A stretch of DNA of 64,000 nt from CAMDHY01 sp046156265 (GCF_046156265.1 NZ_JAWDIR010000046.1:124001-188000), one strand, 5' to 3'; numbered from the stretch's first letter, positions 16,341 through 25,562 are shown. Numbers and translations: made by a program. The notes: generated from the sequence alone by a model not told the origin.

Positions 16341-17138
16341 ATGCGGTTCCCGATCTCGCTCGCGACCGTCCTCGCCGGCTTCGCCCTGCTCGCCACCCTT
16401 TCCGGCACCGCGAACGCCCAGGCGACGCGCACCTGGGTTTCCGGCGTCGGCGACGACGTCAATCCTTGCAGCCGCACGGCTCCCTGCAAGACCTTCGCCG
16501 GCGCCATCTCCAAGACCGCCGCAGGCGGAACGATCAGCGTGCTCGACCCCGGTGGCTACGGGGCCGTGACGATCACCAAGGCGATCTCGATCCAGAGCGA
16601 TCCGAGCCTCGGCAGCATCCTGAACACCACGATCAATGGCATCACCGTCAACGCCGGCGCCAACGACTCGGTGTTCATCAGCGGCCTGATCATCGACGGA
16701 TCGACGGGAGCGTCGACGGGCCTCAACGGCATCCGCTTCCTCGCCGGCAAGTCGCTCGTCATGCGCGACTGCATCATCCGCGGCAACCTCGCAGCCGCCC
16801 CCAACGGCAACGGCTTCCTGATGGCCAACAGCGCGGGGAACGCGACCGCGCTCCTCTCGAACTGCCTGATCACCAGCAACCGCGTCGGCGTGCAGGTCGC
16901 GCCGACCGGTGGTGCCCTCGCCAAGGTGACGCTCGACCGCGTCGTCATCGAGGGCAGCACCGCTGCCGGCGTGCTCGCCGGGCAGGGCGGCTCTGCCCGC
17001 CTGACGAACGCCGTGCTCACCCGGAATGCGCCGGGCCTTTCGGCGACGGGCAACGGCAAGATCATCTCGCTCGGCAACAACACGGTGATCAACAACAACC
17101 CCGACGGCGAGCCGACGGATCTGGTGCCGCTGAAGTAG
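16341..17138 (+). CDS. Exported right-handed beta-helix repeat protein
   Basis: A 265-residue protein starting at ATG 16341 after CAGGAGAC. The signal peptide is 1-24 (cleavage after ANA). The mature N terminus TWVSGVGDDVNPCSRTAPC and KTFAGAISKTAAGGTI are typical of a group of pectate-lyase-like beta-helix proteins. Successive short repeats (for example ITVNAGANDSVFISGLIIDG and AKVTLDRVVIEGS) build the solenoid, ending in IISLGNNTVINNNPDG. Active-site residues of a polysaccharide lyase cannot be assigned, so a carbohydrate-binding or surface role is as likely as catalysis. Confidence 0.82.
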   Translation: MRFPISLATVLAGFALLATLSGTANAQATRTWVSGVGDDVNPCSRTAPCKTFAGAISKTAAGGTISVLDPGGYGAVTITKAISIQSDPSLGSILNTTINGITVNAGANDSVFISGLIIDGSTGASTGLNGIRFLAGKSLVMRDCIIRGNLAAAPNGNGFLMANSAGNATALLSNCLITSNRVGVQVAPTGGALAKVTLDRVVIEGSTAAGVLAGQGGSARLTNAVLTRNAPGLSATGNGKIISLGNNTVINNNPDGEPTDLVPLK

Positions 17139-17156
17139 CGGTTTGCTGCCGTCGAA

Positions 17157-17184
17157 CCCGCCGGCACACTCGAGCGCCGGCGGG
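17157..17184. terminator. Hairpin after the beta-helix gene
   Basis: CCCGCCGGC at 17157-17165 pairs perfectly with 17176-17184 across a 10-base loop, 19 bases after the stop. There is no T-run, so it would be a weak or factor-assisted terminator. Confidence 0.45.
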
Positions 17185-17331
17185 GCTGCTGGAGCTGCGC
17201 GTCGCACCGGTGACAGCGGCGCGAGGGCCGGCTAAGCATCGTCGCGGGGGCACGTTCCGGCCGCCGGCGTCCTCCCCGCCGGGCGCCGCGGCGGGTCTCT
17301 GCCCGACCCTGCCGGACGCGACCCCTCCCGC

Positions 17332-18708
17332 ATGCCGCTCGAAGACGCCGCCCTCCTCGCCGTCGCTGTCGCCGCCGTCGCACTCCTGACGGCCTGGCGG
17401 CGCATCGACCCGTTCCTGGCGCTGGTGGCCGCCACCATCGGCTTCGCGCTTGTCGAGGGCATGTCGGTCGCCCACGTCGGCAAGGCGTTCGGCACCGGCT
17501 TCGGGCTGACGGCGGCCGCCGTCGGGCTTGCCGTACTTGCTGCGGCCATGCTCGCCGAACTCGCCAACGTCAGTGGCGGCTCCGCCCGCCTCGCCGCCGC
17601 CTGCCGGCGGCTGCGGGAGCGCGCCGGTGCGGCGGTACTCGCCCGGCCGCTCGGCTTCGTCGCCGGCCTCGGCGCCTCGGCGGCTGTCGCCTACGCCATC
17701 ACCGCGCCGTTGCGTGGTGCGCTGTCGGGCGCGCCCGCGACCGGCGCCGAGACGATGCCGGCATCGGCGCGCCGTGCCGCGCTGTCGGCCGGGTTGTCGC
17801 TCTCCGCCGCCCACGCGCTGGTGCTGCCGGCGCCGCCGATGATCGCCGCCGTCTCGATCCTCGGCGCTGGCTGGGCGACGACGCTGACGTGGGGACTGCC
17901 GCTCGCCGTCGTCACGGCCGTCGTCGGTCTCGTCTTTGTCCGTTTCGCCGCAGCGCCCCTGCGCGATGCGCCGCCCGTCGAGGCGGCCACTGCAGTCGCC
18001 GGAGCCGAGCCGCGCGGCCTCGGGCCGGCGGTGGCGGCGGTGGCGCTCGTCGCCGTCACGCTGACGATCGTCGGCCTCACCATCGTGCAGTCGCTCGGCG
18101 ACATTCCGAGCGAGCCGTTCGGCGGCGGCCGCGCCCGCGAGACGCTGCTCGGCGCCGGCCGGCCGCTGGTGCTCATCGCCCTCGCCGTCGCCGTCATGGG
18201 CCTCGCGACCCTCGCCTTTGTCGGCCGCCGCGACGGCGCCGCCACCGGCTGGGCGACCCGCGCCATGCGCGCGGCGGCGCTGCCGATGCTGCTGGTCGCC
18301 GCCGCCGGCGGTCTGCAGACGGTGACGCAGCAGCCCGGCATGGCCGAGCTCCTCGGCGAACGGGTGCTGGCGCTGCCTTATGGCGTGCTGGTGCCGTTTC
18401 TGGCCGCCGCGATCGTCAAGACGCTGCAGGGCTCGACACTCGTCGCCGCCATCACCGCCGCCGGCATGACCGAGGCGCTGCTCATGCCGCTCGGCCTCGA
18501 CGGCGAGACGGGGCGGGCGCTCGCCGCACTCGCCGTCGGCGCCGGCTCGGTCACAATCGGCCACATCAATGACCCGTTGTTCTGGCTGATCGCCGGCGAG
18601 GCGCGGCTGAAGCCGTGGCAGGGGCTCGCTCTGGTCACGGGCGGGCTCGCCGTGCAGGGCGCGGCCGCCGCCGCCATGCTCATGGCGCTCGCCGCCCTGC
18701 TCGCCTGA
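17332..18708 (+). CDS. GntP-family permease (gluconate/organic acid:H+ symporter)
   Basis: A 458-residue inner-membrane protein with about twelve hydrophobic segments. The family-type C-terminal string GHINDPLFWLIAGEA matches the HxNDxxFW motif of GntP/YgbN transporters, and VKTLQGSTLVAAITAAG matches the RxxQGSxTVA motif. Family members import gluconate and related sugar acids with protons. No kinase or dehydratase gene for a sugar acid lies beside it, so the substrate cannot be named. A GH1 glucosidase follows 25 bases downstream, possibly on the same transcript. Confidence 0.87.
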   Translation: MPLEDAALLAVAVAAVALLTAWRRIDPFLALVAATIGFALVEGMSVAHVGKAFGTGFGLTAAAVGLAVLAAAMLAELANVSGGSARLAAACRRLRERAGAAVLARPLGFVAGLGASAAVAYAITAPLRGALSGAPATGAETMPASARRAALSAGLSLSAAHALVLPAPPMIAAVSILGAGWATTLTWGLPLAVVTAVVGLVFVRFAAAPLRDAPPVEAATAVAGAEPRGLGPAVAAVALVAVTLTIVGLTIVQSLGDIPSEPFGGGRARETLLGAGRPLVLIALAVAVMGLATLAFVGRRDGAATGWATRAMRAAALPMLLVAAAGGLQTVTQQPGMAELLGERVLALPYGVLVPFLAAAIVKTLQGSTLVAAITAAGMTEALLMPLGLDGETGRALAALAVGAGSVTIGHINDPLFWLIAGEARLKPWQGLALVTGGLAVQGAAAAAMLMALAALLA

Positions 18709-18733
18709 GGGCGGACCAACGACGGAGACGAGG

Positions 18734-20137
18734 ATGCGCAGACGGGACGTGCTGATCGGGACGGCGGGGCTTCTGGCGGGAGCGCTGCCCGTGCCGCGGG
18801 CTCAGGCGCAGCCGGTGCCGACGCTGCCGCGCGACTTCCTCTGGGGCGCCTCCACCTCGGCCTACCAGATCGAGGGCGCCGTGAAGGAAGGCGGCCGCAA
18901 GCCGTCGATCTGGGACACCTTCTCCCACACCCCCGGCCGCATCGCCGACGGCACCACCGGCGACGTTGCCTGCGACCACTATCACCGCTACCCCGAGGAC
19001 ATCGGCCTCCTCACCGGCGCCGGCTTCGAGGCCTACCGTTTCTCGATCGCCTGGCCGCGCATCCTCCCCGACGGCACCGGCGTGGTGAACGACGCGGGCC
19101 TCGACTTCTACGACCGCCTCGTCGATGCGCTGCTCGCCGCCGGTGTCGCCCCGTGGGCCTGCCCCTATCACTGGGACCTGCCGCAGGCCCTGCAGGACCG
19201 CGGCGGCTGGACGAACCGCGAGAGCGCCGACTGGTTCGCCGACTATGTCCGCGTCGTCGTCGCCCGCCTCGGCGACCGCGTGCCGAACTGGGTGATGCTG
19301 AACGAGCCGAACGTCCACGCGATCTTCGGCCACGCCGTCGGCATCCACGCGCCCGGCCTGACTGGCTTCCCGAACTACGTCTCGGCCCAGCACCACATGA
19401 ACCTCGCGCAAGGCCGCGGCCTCGTCGCCGCGCGGGCGGAGCGCTCCGGGCTCACTCTCGGCACGGTGTTCTCGTTGCAGCCGATCCGGCCGGCGTCCAC
19501 CAGCGAGGCCGACCGCGCGGCGGCGGCGCGCTTCGACGCCATCTGGAACCGCATCAACCTCGACCCGCTCTTCCACGGCCGCTACCCGGAGCTGTTCGCC
19601 GCCGACTTCGAGCCGCTGGTGAAGGTCGGCGACCTCGCGGCGATCCAGCAGCCGGTCGACCTCCTCGGCGTCAACTATTACGGCCCCTCCTACATGAAGG
19701 ACGACCCCGGCGGCGTCCTCGGCGGCACCGGCTACGGCGCGCTGCCGCCGGGCATGCCGGTGACGGCGCTCGGCTGGCCGATCGACCCGGAGGGCCTCGT
19801 CGAGGTGCTCGGCGATCTCAGGAGCAACTACGGCAACCCGGTCACCTACGTGACGGAGAACGGCGCCTGCTACGACGACCCGGCGCCGAAGGACGGCGTC
19901 GTCGACGACCCGAAGCGCGCCGCCTTCATCGCCTCCCACCTCGCCGCCGCCGCCCGCGCCATCGAGGCCGGCGCGAACCTCAAGGGCTACTTCGCCTGGT
20001 CGCTGCTCGACAACTTCGAGTGGGCGGAGGGTGAGGCCAAGCGCTTCGGCATCGTCGCGGTGGACTTCGAGACCCAGGTCAGGACGCCGAAGACGTCCTA
20101 CCGGTACCTGAAGGATGTGATCGCGCAGCACCGCTGA
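18734..20137 (+). CDS. GH1 beta-glucosidase with Tat-like signal peptide
   Basis: A 467-residue glycoside hydrolase family 1 enzyme. The N terminus MRRRDVLIG plus a hydrophobic core cut after AQA (about 25) looks like a twin-arginine signal, so the enzyme probably acts in the periplasm; most GH1 enzymes are cytosolic. The catalytic domain begins FLWGASTSAYQIEGA. Acid/base Glu191 lies in LNEP and nucleophile Glu375 in TENG. A WSLLDNFEWAEG stretch near the C terminus is also standard. It should hydrolyse beta-glucosides or other beta-linked glycosides. The gene lies 25 bases after the GntP permease gene. Confidence 0.93.
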   Translation: MRRRDVLIGTAGLLAGALPVPRAQAQPVPTLPRDFLWGASTSAYQIEGAVKEGGRKPSIWDTFSHTPGRIADGTTGDVACDHYHRYPEDIGLLTGAGFEAYRFSIAWPRILPDGTGVVNDAGLDFYDRLVDALLAAGVAPWACPYHWDLPQALQDRGGWTNRESADWFADYVRVVVARLGDRVPNWVMLNEPNVHAIFGHAVGIHAPGLTGFPNYVSAQHHMNLAQGRGLVAARAERSGLTLGTVFSLQPIRPASTSEADRAAAARFDAIWNRINLDPLFHGRYPELFAADFEPLVKVGDLAAIQQPVDLLGVNYYGPSYMKDDPGGVLGGTGYGALPPGMPVTALGWPIDPEGLVEVLGDLRSNYGNPVTYVTENGACYDDPAPKDGVVDDPKRAAFIASHLAAAARAIEAGANLKGYFAWSLLDNFEWAEGEAKRFGIVAVDFETQVRTPKTSYRYLKDVIAQHR

Positions 20138-20168
20138 GGGGTGGGGGGCGGCCGCGGGCTCGGCCACC

Positions 20169-20322
20169 GTCCCTCCCCTGCCAGGGGGAGGGACAGACCG
20201 CGAAGCGGTCAGGGTGGGGCCTGTCAATCGGAGGCTCGACCTCGACTGGCGTCGCATCCCGGATTGACGGGCCCCCACCTGCCGGCTGCGCCGACTGTCC
20301 TCCCCCCTGACAGGGGGAGGAC
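20169..20322. repeat. Palindromic interspersed repeat, copy A
   Basis: A roughly 150-base element between the GH1 and SDR genes. Each half has a self-complementary outer block built on CCTCCCC and GGGGGAGG, a small inner hairpin (ccgcgaagcgg in the left half), then GGTGGGGCCTGTCAATC, which is the near complement of GATTGACGGGCCCCCACC in the right half. The whole element can therefore fold into one long branched hairpin. Copies at 22194-22347 and 57813-57956 share the same plan. It contains no coding frame of its own that is conserved between copies. Confidence 0.85.
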
Positions 20323-20398
20323 GCGCTGTGCTCGTTCATGCCCCCGGCCGGCTCCGCCCCCGCTTCCCCCACCTCCGGCCACGCGCTAAGCCTCGTCG

Positions 20399-21691
20399 AT
20401 GCGCATCGCCATCATCGGGGCCTATGGGCTTGTCGGCTCCGCCATCTCCGCCCGTCTGGTGGCCGACGGTCATGCGGTCGTCGGCGTCGGGCGCGACGTC
20501 GTGGCGGCCCGGCGGCGCTTTCCGGCGCTGGAATGGCAGCGCGCCGATCTCGCCACGGCCTCGGTCGCCGACTGGACGGCCGTGCTCGCCGGGGTCGAGG
20601 CGGTGGTCAACTGCGCCGGCGCCCTGCAGGACAGCCCGCGCGACGACCTCCGGGCCGTGCATGTCGACGGGGTCCGCCGTCTCGTCGAGGCGTGCGCAGC
20701 CGTCGGCGTCCGCCGCTTCGTGCACATCTCGGCGGCCGGGGTCGCGGCGGGACGGGGCACGGCCTTCAACACGACGAAGCTCGAGGCCGAGGCCCTCCTG
20801 GCCGAAGGCCCACTCGACTGGATCATCCTGCGCCCCGGCCTCGTCTTCGGCCCGGCGGCCTATGGCGGGACGGCGCTCCTGCGCGGCCTGGCCGGCTTTC
20901 CCGGCGTCACCCCCGTCGTCTTCGGCGACAGCCTGATCCAGGTGATCGGGACCGAGGATCTCGCCGACGCCGTCGTCCGCTGCCTTGCACCGGAGGCCCC
21001 CACCCGCGTCAGCCTCGACCTCGTCCACGCCGAGGCGCTGACGCTGGTCGACCTCGTCGGCCGCCTGCGCGGGTGGCTCGGCCTGCCGCCTGCGCCCACG
21101 CTCCGCCTGCCGCCCGTTCTCGCCCGCCTGACCGCCGCCGCAAGCGATGGCCTCGCCTTTCTCGGCTGGCGCAGCCCGATGCGCACCGCCTCGCTCGAGC
21201 AGTTGCGGATTGGCGTGCGCGGCCGATCCGAAGACGCCGACCGGCTGGGGCTCACGCCACGCTCGTTCGACGCCGTGCTCGCCGCCGCGCCGTCGGGCGT
21301 GCAGGAGCGCTGGTTCGCCCGCGCTTATTTCGCCAAGCCCGCCATCCTCATCTGCCTGTTCGGCTTCTGGCTGGTGTCAGGGCTGATCGGGCTGACGGTC
21401 GGCTTTCCGGCGGCCGTCGCCGAGCTGACCGCCGCCGGAATGTCCGCCGGGCTCGCGGCCGGGGCGGTGATCGGCGGCAGCCTCGTCGACATCGCGCTCG
21501 CCCTCCTGCTCGCCTGGCGGCCGACCGCCGCCCGCGCCCTGCAGGGCATGTTGCTCGTCACCGCCGGCTATCTCATCGGCGCGACGCTGGTGCGCCCCGA
21601 CCTCTGGCTCGACCCGCTGGGACCGCTCGTGAAGTCCATCCCGGCCGCCTTCCTGGCGCTCGCCGCGCTCGCCACGCTGGACGAGCGCTGA
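20399..21691 (+). CDS. SDR-family NAD(P)-dependent protein fused to a DoxX-like membrane domain
   Basis: A 430-residue two-part protein. Residues 1-290 form an atypical SDR/NAD-epimerase domain with the nucleotide loop GAYGLVGSA (7-15), VVNCAGALQD, VHISAAG and a degenerate active-site region. Residues from about 310 to 430 carry four hydrophobic segments of the DoxX type (ILICLFGFWLVSGLIGLTVG and three more). The fusion anchors the cofactor-binding domain to the inner membrane. The next gene, a DUF2269 protein, overlaps the stop by one base and is a known companion of such fusions. The substrate is unknown. Confidence 0.85.
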   Translation: MRIAIIGAYGLVGSAISARLVADGHAVVGVGRDVVAARRRFPALEWQRADLATASVADWTAVLAGVEAVVNCAGALQDSPRDDLRAVHVDGVRRLVEACAAVGVRRFVHISAAGVAAGRGTAFNTTKLEAEALLAEGPLDWIILRPGLVFGPAAYGGTALLRGLAGFPGVTPVVFGDSLIQVIGTEDLADAVVRCLAPEAPTRVSLDLVHAEALTLVDLVGRLRGWLGLPPAPTLRLPPVLARLTAAASDGLAFLGWRSPMRTASLEQLRIGVRGRSEDADRLGLTPRSFDAVLAAAPSGVQERWFARAYFAKPAILICLFGFWLVSGLIGLTVGFPAAVAELTAAGMSAGLAAGAVIGGSLVDIALALLLAWRPTAARALQGMLLVTAGYLIGATLVRPDLWLDPLGPLVKSIPAAFLALAALATLDER

Positions 21692-22161
21692 TGGACCTCT
21701 ACACCCTCCTCAAGGTCGCCCACGTCATCGGCGCGGCCGTGCTGCTCGGCACCGGCGCCGGCATCGCCTTCTTCATGCTGATGGCCCACCGCGCCCGCGA
21801 ACCGGCGCTGATCGCCCACACCGCCGGCGTCGTCGTCCTCGCCGATACGCTGTTCACCGCCTCGGCGGTGATCCTCCAACCGGTCACGGGCGCGGCGCTC
21901 GCCCACCTCGTCGGCTATCCGCTGTGGTCGGGATGGATCGCCTGGAGCCTCGCCCTCTATGTCGTCACCGGCCTCTGCTGGCTGCCGGTGGTGTGGATCC
22001 AGCTCCGCCTGCGCGACCTCGCCCGGGAGGCCGTCGCCACCGGTGCGCCGTTGCCGGCACGCTACTTCCGGCTGTTCCGGGTGTGGTTCGTGCTGGGCTT
22101 TCCGGCGTTTTCGGCGGTCACCGCCATCGTCTGGCTGATGGTGGCGAAGCCGGATCTGTGA
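21691..22161 (+). CDS. DUF2269-family integral membrane protein
   Basis: A 156-residue protein with four transmembrane segments (about 5-30, 43-70, 80-102 and 130-150). The start MDLYTLLKVAHVIGAAVLLG and the LTASA-like ADTLFTASAVILQPVTG stretch match DUF2269. The ATG overlaps the stop of the SDR-DoxX gene (TGATG), giving translational coupling. Function is unknown; pairing with the membrane-anchored SDR suggests a shared membrane complex. Confidence 0.88.
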   Translation: MDLYTLLKVAHVIGAAVLLGTGAGIAFFMLMAHRAREPALIAHTAGVVVLADTLFTASAVILQPVTGAALAHLVGYPLWSGWIAWSLALYVVTGLCWLPVVWIQLRLRDLAREAVATGAPLPARYFRLFRVWFVLGFPAFSAVTAIVWLMVAKPDL

Positions 22162-22193
22162 GGCGGGCAAACGAGTGCGACGCCCGGCGCCCC

Positions 22194-22347
22194 GTCCCTC
22201 CCCTGCCAGGGGGAGGGACAGACCGCGAAGCGGTCAGGGTGGGGCCTGTCAATCAGAGGCTCGACCTCGACTGGCGTCGCAATCTTGATTGACGGGCCCC
22301 CACCTGCCGGCTGCGCCGGCTGTCCTCCCCCCTGGCAGGGGGAGGAC
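22194..22347. repeat. Palindromic interspersed repeat, copy B
   Basis: Nearly identical to copy A (only a handful of differences, mainly in the central loop where cggattgac reads ttgattgac). It lies between the convergent DUF2269 and spermidine-synthase-like genes, where its hairpin could act as a bidirectional terminator. The spacing from copy A is 2.0 kb. Confidence 0.85.
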
Positions 22348-22370
22348 GGCGTCGCGCCAGTCCGACCGCC

Positions 22371-23039
22371 CTACTTCCTCGCCAGCCAGATCACGTGCCG
22401 GGCGCCGCCGCGCTTGCCGAGCGCCCGGGCGCGGACCTCTTCGACCGTGAAGCCCGCCTGCTTCAGCCGGCGCGTGAAGGCCGCGTCCGGGCCCGCCGAC
22501 CACACCGCCAGCACACCGCCGGGTCTCAGCGACGCCCGCGCCGATCCGAGGCCGCCGGCGTCGTAGAGGCGGTCGTTGCCGGGGCGCGACAGGCCGTCGG
22601 GGCCGTTGTCGACGTCGAGCAGGATGGCGTCGAAGGCGCCGCTCGCCTCTCGGATCAGCCCGCCGACATCGGCCTCGGCGACCGTTACGCGCGGGTCGTC
22701 GAGAGAGCCGGCGAACACCGCCGCCATCGGCCCGCGCGCCCAGGCGACCACCTCCGGCACCAGTTCGGCCACCGTCACGCGGGCGTCCGCCGGCAGCACG
22801 GTGAGCGCCGCACGCAGCGTGAAGCCCATGCCGAGTCCACCGATCAGCAGGGCCGGCGCCCTTCGGCCTGCGATCCGTTCGCAGGTGGCGGTGGCGAGCA
22901 CCTCCTCAGAGCCGCCGGCGCGACTGTTCATCAGCTCGTTGCCGCCGAGGCGGATGGAGAACTCGTCGCCGCGCCGCATCAGCCGCAGCCGTGCGCCGCC
23001 CGGCACCGTCGCGGCATCGACCTCGATCCACGGAATCAT
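22371..23039 (-). CDS. Spermidine synthase-like (class I methyltransferase fold) protein
   Basis: A 222-residue protein of the polyamine-synthase/methyltransferase fold. The nucleotide-binding glycine loop is LLIGGLGMGFTLRAAL, followed by VTVAELVPEVV with the ribose-binding Glu, then FDAILLDVDNGPDGL. It is shorter than true SpeE (usually 280 residues or more) and lacks the family's N-terminal beta-domain. A different SAM-dependent or binding role is therefore possible. It is convergent with the DUF2269 gene across repeat copy B. Confidence 0.85.
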   Translation of the reverse strand: MIPWIEVDAATVPGGARLRLMRRGDEFSIRLGGNELMNSRAGGSEEVLATATCERIAGRRAPALLIGGLGMGFTLRAALTVLPADARVTVAELVPEVVAWARGPMAAVFAGSLDDPRVTVAEADVGGLIREASGAFDAILLDVDNGPDGLSRPGNDRLYDAGGLGSARASLRPGGVLAVWSAGPDAAFTRRLKQAGFTVEEVRARALGKRGGARHVIWLARK

Positions 23040-23229
23040 CGCGAGAGGCTCGGGATCATCGCACCATCCTCGGGATCGTCACCGGCGCTGGGGAACTGGT
23101 CCGCCCGGCGGACCCGTTGCAGGTCATCGCCCGGCGCGCCGCATGGCTCGTCCGCGCCGACGGCCCTCGTCGGCGGCGGCCCGAGCGTGTACTGGCGGGG
23201 GCTGCCCAAGTCCACCGGATGCCTCGACG

Positions 23230-24480
23230 ATGCAAGCCCCCATCCTGCAAGCCTCCACCCTGCCGTCGATGAAACTCGATGCCCGCCACCGTCGCCTCGA
23301 CCTCGACCCGCGCGACGACGCCTTCGTGCAGGACCCCTATGGCGCCTATGCCGCCGTGCGGCCGGAGGCGCCGGCCTTCTTCTGGGAGCAGTACGGCTTC
23401 TGGTGCTTCGCCTCGCACGCCGGCGTCTCGGCGCTCCTGCGCGACAGGCGGTTCGGGCGGTACGTATTGCACGTCGCGACGCGCGCCGAGCTCGGCTGGC
23501 CGGAGCCGGACCCGCGGCTCGAGCCCTTTCTCCAGCTCGAGCGCGGCTCGATGCTCGACGTCGAGCCGCCGCAGCACACGCGCCTGCGCGGCCTCGTCAA
23601 CCGTGCCTTCGTCTCCCGCGAGGTCGACCGGCTGGCGCCGCGCATCGCAGCGCTCGCCCACGACCTGATCGACCGCTTCCCGGCGGGCGAGGTGGACCTC
23701 CTGCCGGCCTTCGCGACGCCGATCCCGCTGACGCTGATCGCCGAGCTCCTCGGCGTGCCGACCGAGCACGGGCCGGACCTGCTCGCCTGGTCGCACGCCA
23801 TGGTCGGCATGTACCAGTTCGGCCGCAACGCCGAGGTCGAGGCGGCGGCCGTGGCGGCGAGCGAGGCGTTCGCGGCCTTCCTCGGCGACCTCGTCGCCGA
23901 GCGGCGCCGCTCGCCGCGCGAAGATCTGCTCACCCGCCTGGTCACGGCGGAGGTCGACGGCGAGCGGCTGACCGACGGCGAGATCGTCGGCACCGCGGTG
24001 CTTTTGCTCAACGCCGGCCACGAGGCGACGGTGCATGCGATCGGCAACGGCGTGAAGGCGCTGCTGGAGACCGGCGTGCGGCCCGAGCCGGGGGCACACG
24101 CTGCGGCGGTGGTCGAGGAGGCGCTGCGCTACGACGCGCCGCTGCACCTGTTCACCCGCTTCGCCCTCGAGGACCTCACCTACGACGGCATCGACTTCAA
24201 GCGCGGCGACAAGATCGGCCTGCTGCTCGGCGCCGCCAACCGCGATCCGGCGCGCTTTGCCGAGCCGGATGCCTTCCGGCCGGAGCGGTCGCCGAACCCG
24301 CACGTCGCCTTCGGGGCGGGCATCCACTTCTGCCTCGGCGCGCCGCTCGCGCGCCTCGAGATGCAGGTGGCGCTGCCGATCCTGTTCGAGCGGCTGCCGG
24401 GGCTCGCCTTCGCGGCGCCGCCGCGCTTCCGCGACACCTTCCACTTCCACGGCCTGGAGGAGCTGCGGCTCGGCTGGTGA
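23230..24480 (+). CDS. Cytochrome P450
   Basis: A 416-residue soluble bacterial P450; an ATG at 23269 would give 403 residues. The I-helix oxygen-activation motif AGHEAT is at 262-267, the K-helix ExxR is E297-R300, the PERF-like FRPERS is at 349-354, and the heme-ligand loop FGAGIHFCLG places Cys368 as thiolate ligand. HTRLRGLVNRAF (116-127) is the usual C-helix. It should hydroxylate a hydrophobic substrate with electrons from a ferredoxin. No ferredoxin or reductase gene lies beside it, so it must use partners encoded elsewhere. Confidence 0.95.
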   Translation: MQAPILQASTLPSMKLDARHRRLDLDPRDDAFVQDPYGAYAAVRPEAPAFFWEQYGFWCFASHAGVSALLRDRRFGRYVLHVATRAELGWPEPDPRLEPFLQLERGSMLDVEPPQHTRLRGLVNRAFVSREVDRLAPRIAALAHDLIDRFPAGEVDLLPAFATPIPLTLIAELLGVPTEHGPDLLAWSHAMVGMYQFGRNAEVEAAAVAASEAFAAFLGDLVAERRRSPREDLLTRLVTAEVDGERLTDGEIVGTAVLLLNAGHEATVHAIGNGVKALLETGVRPEPGAHAAAVVEEALRYDAPLHLFTRFALEDLTYDGIDFKRGDKIGLLLGAANRDPARFAEPDAFRPERSPNPHVAFGAGIHFCLGAPLARLEMQVALPILFERLPGLAFAAPPRFRDTFHFHGLEELRLGW

Positions 24481-24501
24481 GGGTGCCGCGGCGCGCTCGG
24501 C

Positions 24502-25221
24502 TCAGTCGCCCTCCGTCGCGGGCGGTCGGCCCGCCGCCTCCCACAACAAGGGCAGGTCGCGGGCGAGCACGTTGTCGGCGGTGTCGCGCTTGCGTGGCAC
24601 GGCGAGCCCCTCGGCCGTCATCAGGGTGAGCAGCCGGGCGCGGATCTCGGCGCGGCTCTGCGGCCAGCCGTGGACGTAGCTGTCGCGGATGAGGAGCTGC
24701 ACGCCGGCGTCCCAGTCGTACATGTCCGGCGAGCCCGGCCGCCGCAGGCGTGGCGGCGGCAGCGCCTCCGCCGCGCTTCCCGCCGCGCCGTCGGCCATGA
24801 CCTCGACGGCGCGGTAGTGCGTGCCGCGGCTGCGGACCTCGCCGATCACCGATTCCGGCGCGTTCACCCGCTCGAAGGTCTGCCATCCGCCGTCGGGGAT
24901 GCGCTCGCGCGGCCCGTCGAGGCCGCCGCGGCGGCCGTAGGCGGCGAGCCCGGCGCGCTTCAGCGCGTCGCGGAAGGCGATGAGCAGGGCGCGCAGCGCC
25001 TCCCGCTCGACGGCGACGGCGCGCGCCCAGCCGGGGTTCTTGTCGCCGGCGACCGTGCGGCCGGGATCGAGATAGGAGGTCTTCGGGAAGTGCGTCGGCT
25101 CGCGCTTGCGGGCGTCGACGGCCTCGCACCAGGCGGTGAACTCCGCCGGCACCAGGTGCACCATCGCCTCTTCCAGCGCCCACCGCTGCCCCGCCGAGGG
25201 GCTCCGCTTCTCCTCGGTCAT
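24502..25221 (-). CDS. Hypothetical protein
   Basis: A 239-residue soluble protein rich in Arg and Ala, without signal peptide or membrane segment. The ATG at 25221 opens MTEEKRSPSAGQRWALEEAM; the frame continues 54 bases upstream without a convincing ribosome site. Motifs such as TSYLDPGRTVAGDKNPGWAR and DMYDWDAGVQLLIRDSYVHG are not recognised. It is convergent with the P450 gene (21 bases between stops) and divergent from the iron-type alcohol dehydrogenase gene. Third-position GC matches its neighbours, supporting a real gene. Confidence 0.65.
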   Translation of the reverse strand: MTEEKRSPSAGQRWALEEAMVHLVPAEFTAWCEAVDARKREPTHFPKTSYLDPGRTVAGDKNPGWARAVAVEREALRALLIAFRDALKRAGLAAYGRRGGLDGPRERIPDGGWQTFERVNAPESVIGEVRSRGTHYRAVEVMADGAAGSAAEALPPPRLRRPGSPDMYDWDAGVQLLIRDSYVHGWPQSRAEIRARLLTLMTAEGLAVPRKRDTADNVLARDLPLLWEAAGRPPATEGD

Positions 25222-25562
25222 CCCGTCGTCCGTCGCTCTCACCGTTCCCTCGATCTCGCCGGCGCCGCCGCCCAAGGTGTGTTGGGAGCGCCGTCGGCGA
25301 GTCCAGCCGCCGTCGTGGCGCCCGGGGCCGCCGGCACGCTACAACCGGGGGCGGCGCGCGCCAACCGGCGCCCGCTCCGGCCCGCCCGCGCCGCGCTGCG
25401 CCGGGGCGAACCGCGGGGAGACCCAATTGCGGGCGGGGGTCGCACCATGATGCGGCGAACAGCGAATCGTCTCCGCTGACCCGCCACGTTCCGCTGGAGC
25501 CGCTATTGTCCACGCCTCGACCCACAGCGGTCGACGGCAAGCTGAGAGTTTCGGAGCCCGCG
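25222..25562. other. Divergent intergenic region, no gene assigned
   Basis: These 341 bases separate the hypothetical gene (minus) from the alcohol dehydrogenase gene (plus). The stretch is very GC-rich with short runs such as gggggcggcgcgcgcc. I see no convincing promoter hexamers, RNA gene or repeat in it. Both flanking frames could extend into it, but without good start signals. Confidence 0.5.

Noticed and set aside
20169..20322. CRISPR repeat or insertion-sequence end
   Set aside because: There are only three dispersed copies, no regular spacers, no target-site duplications seen and no transposase gene. The structure is that of a palindromic interspersed element.
22371..23039. True spermidine synthase (speE)
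   Set aside because: At 222 residues it lacks the N-terminal beta-domain, and no speD or other polyamine gene is adjacent; only the methyltransferase-like fold is supported.
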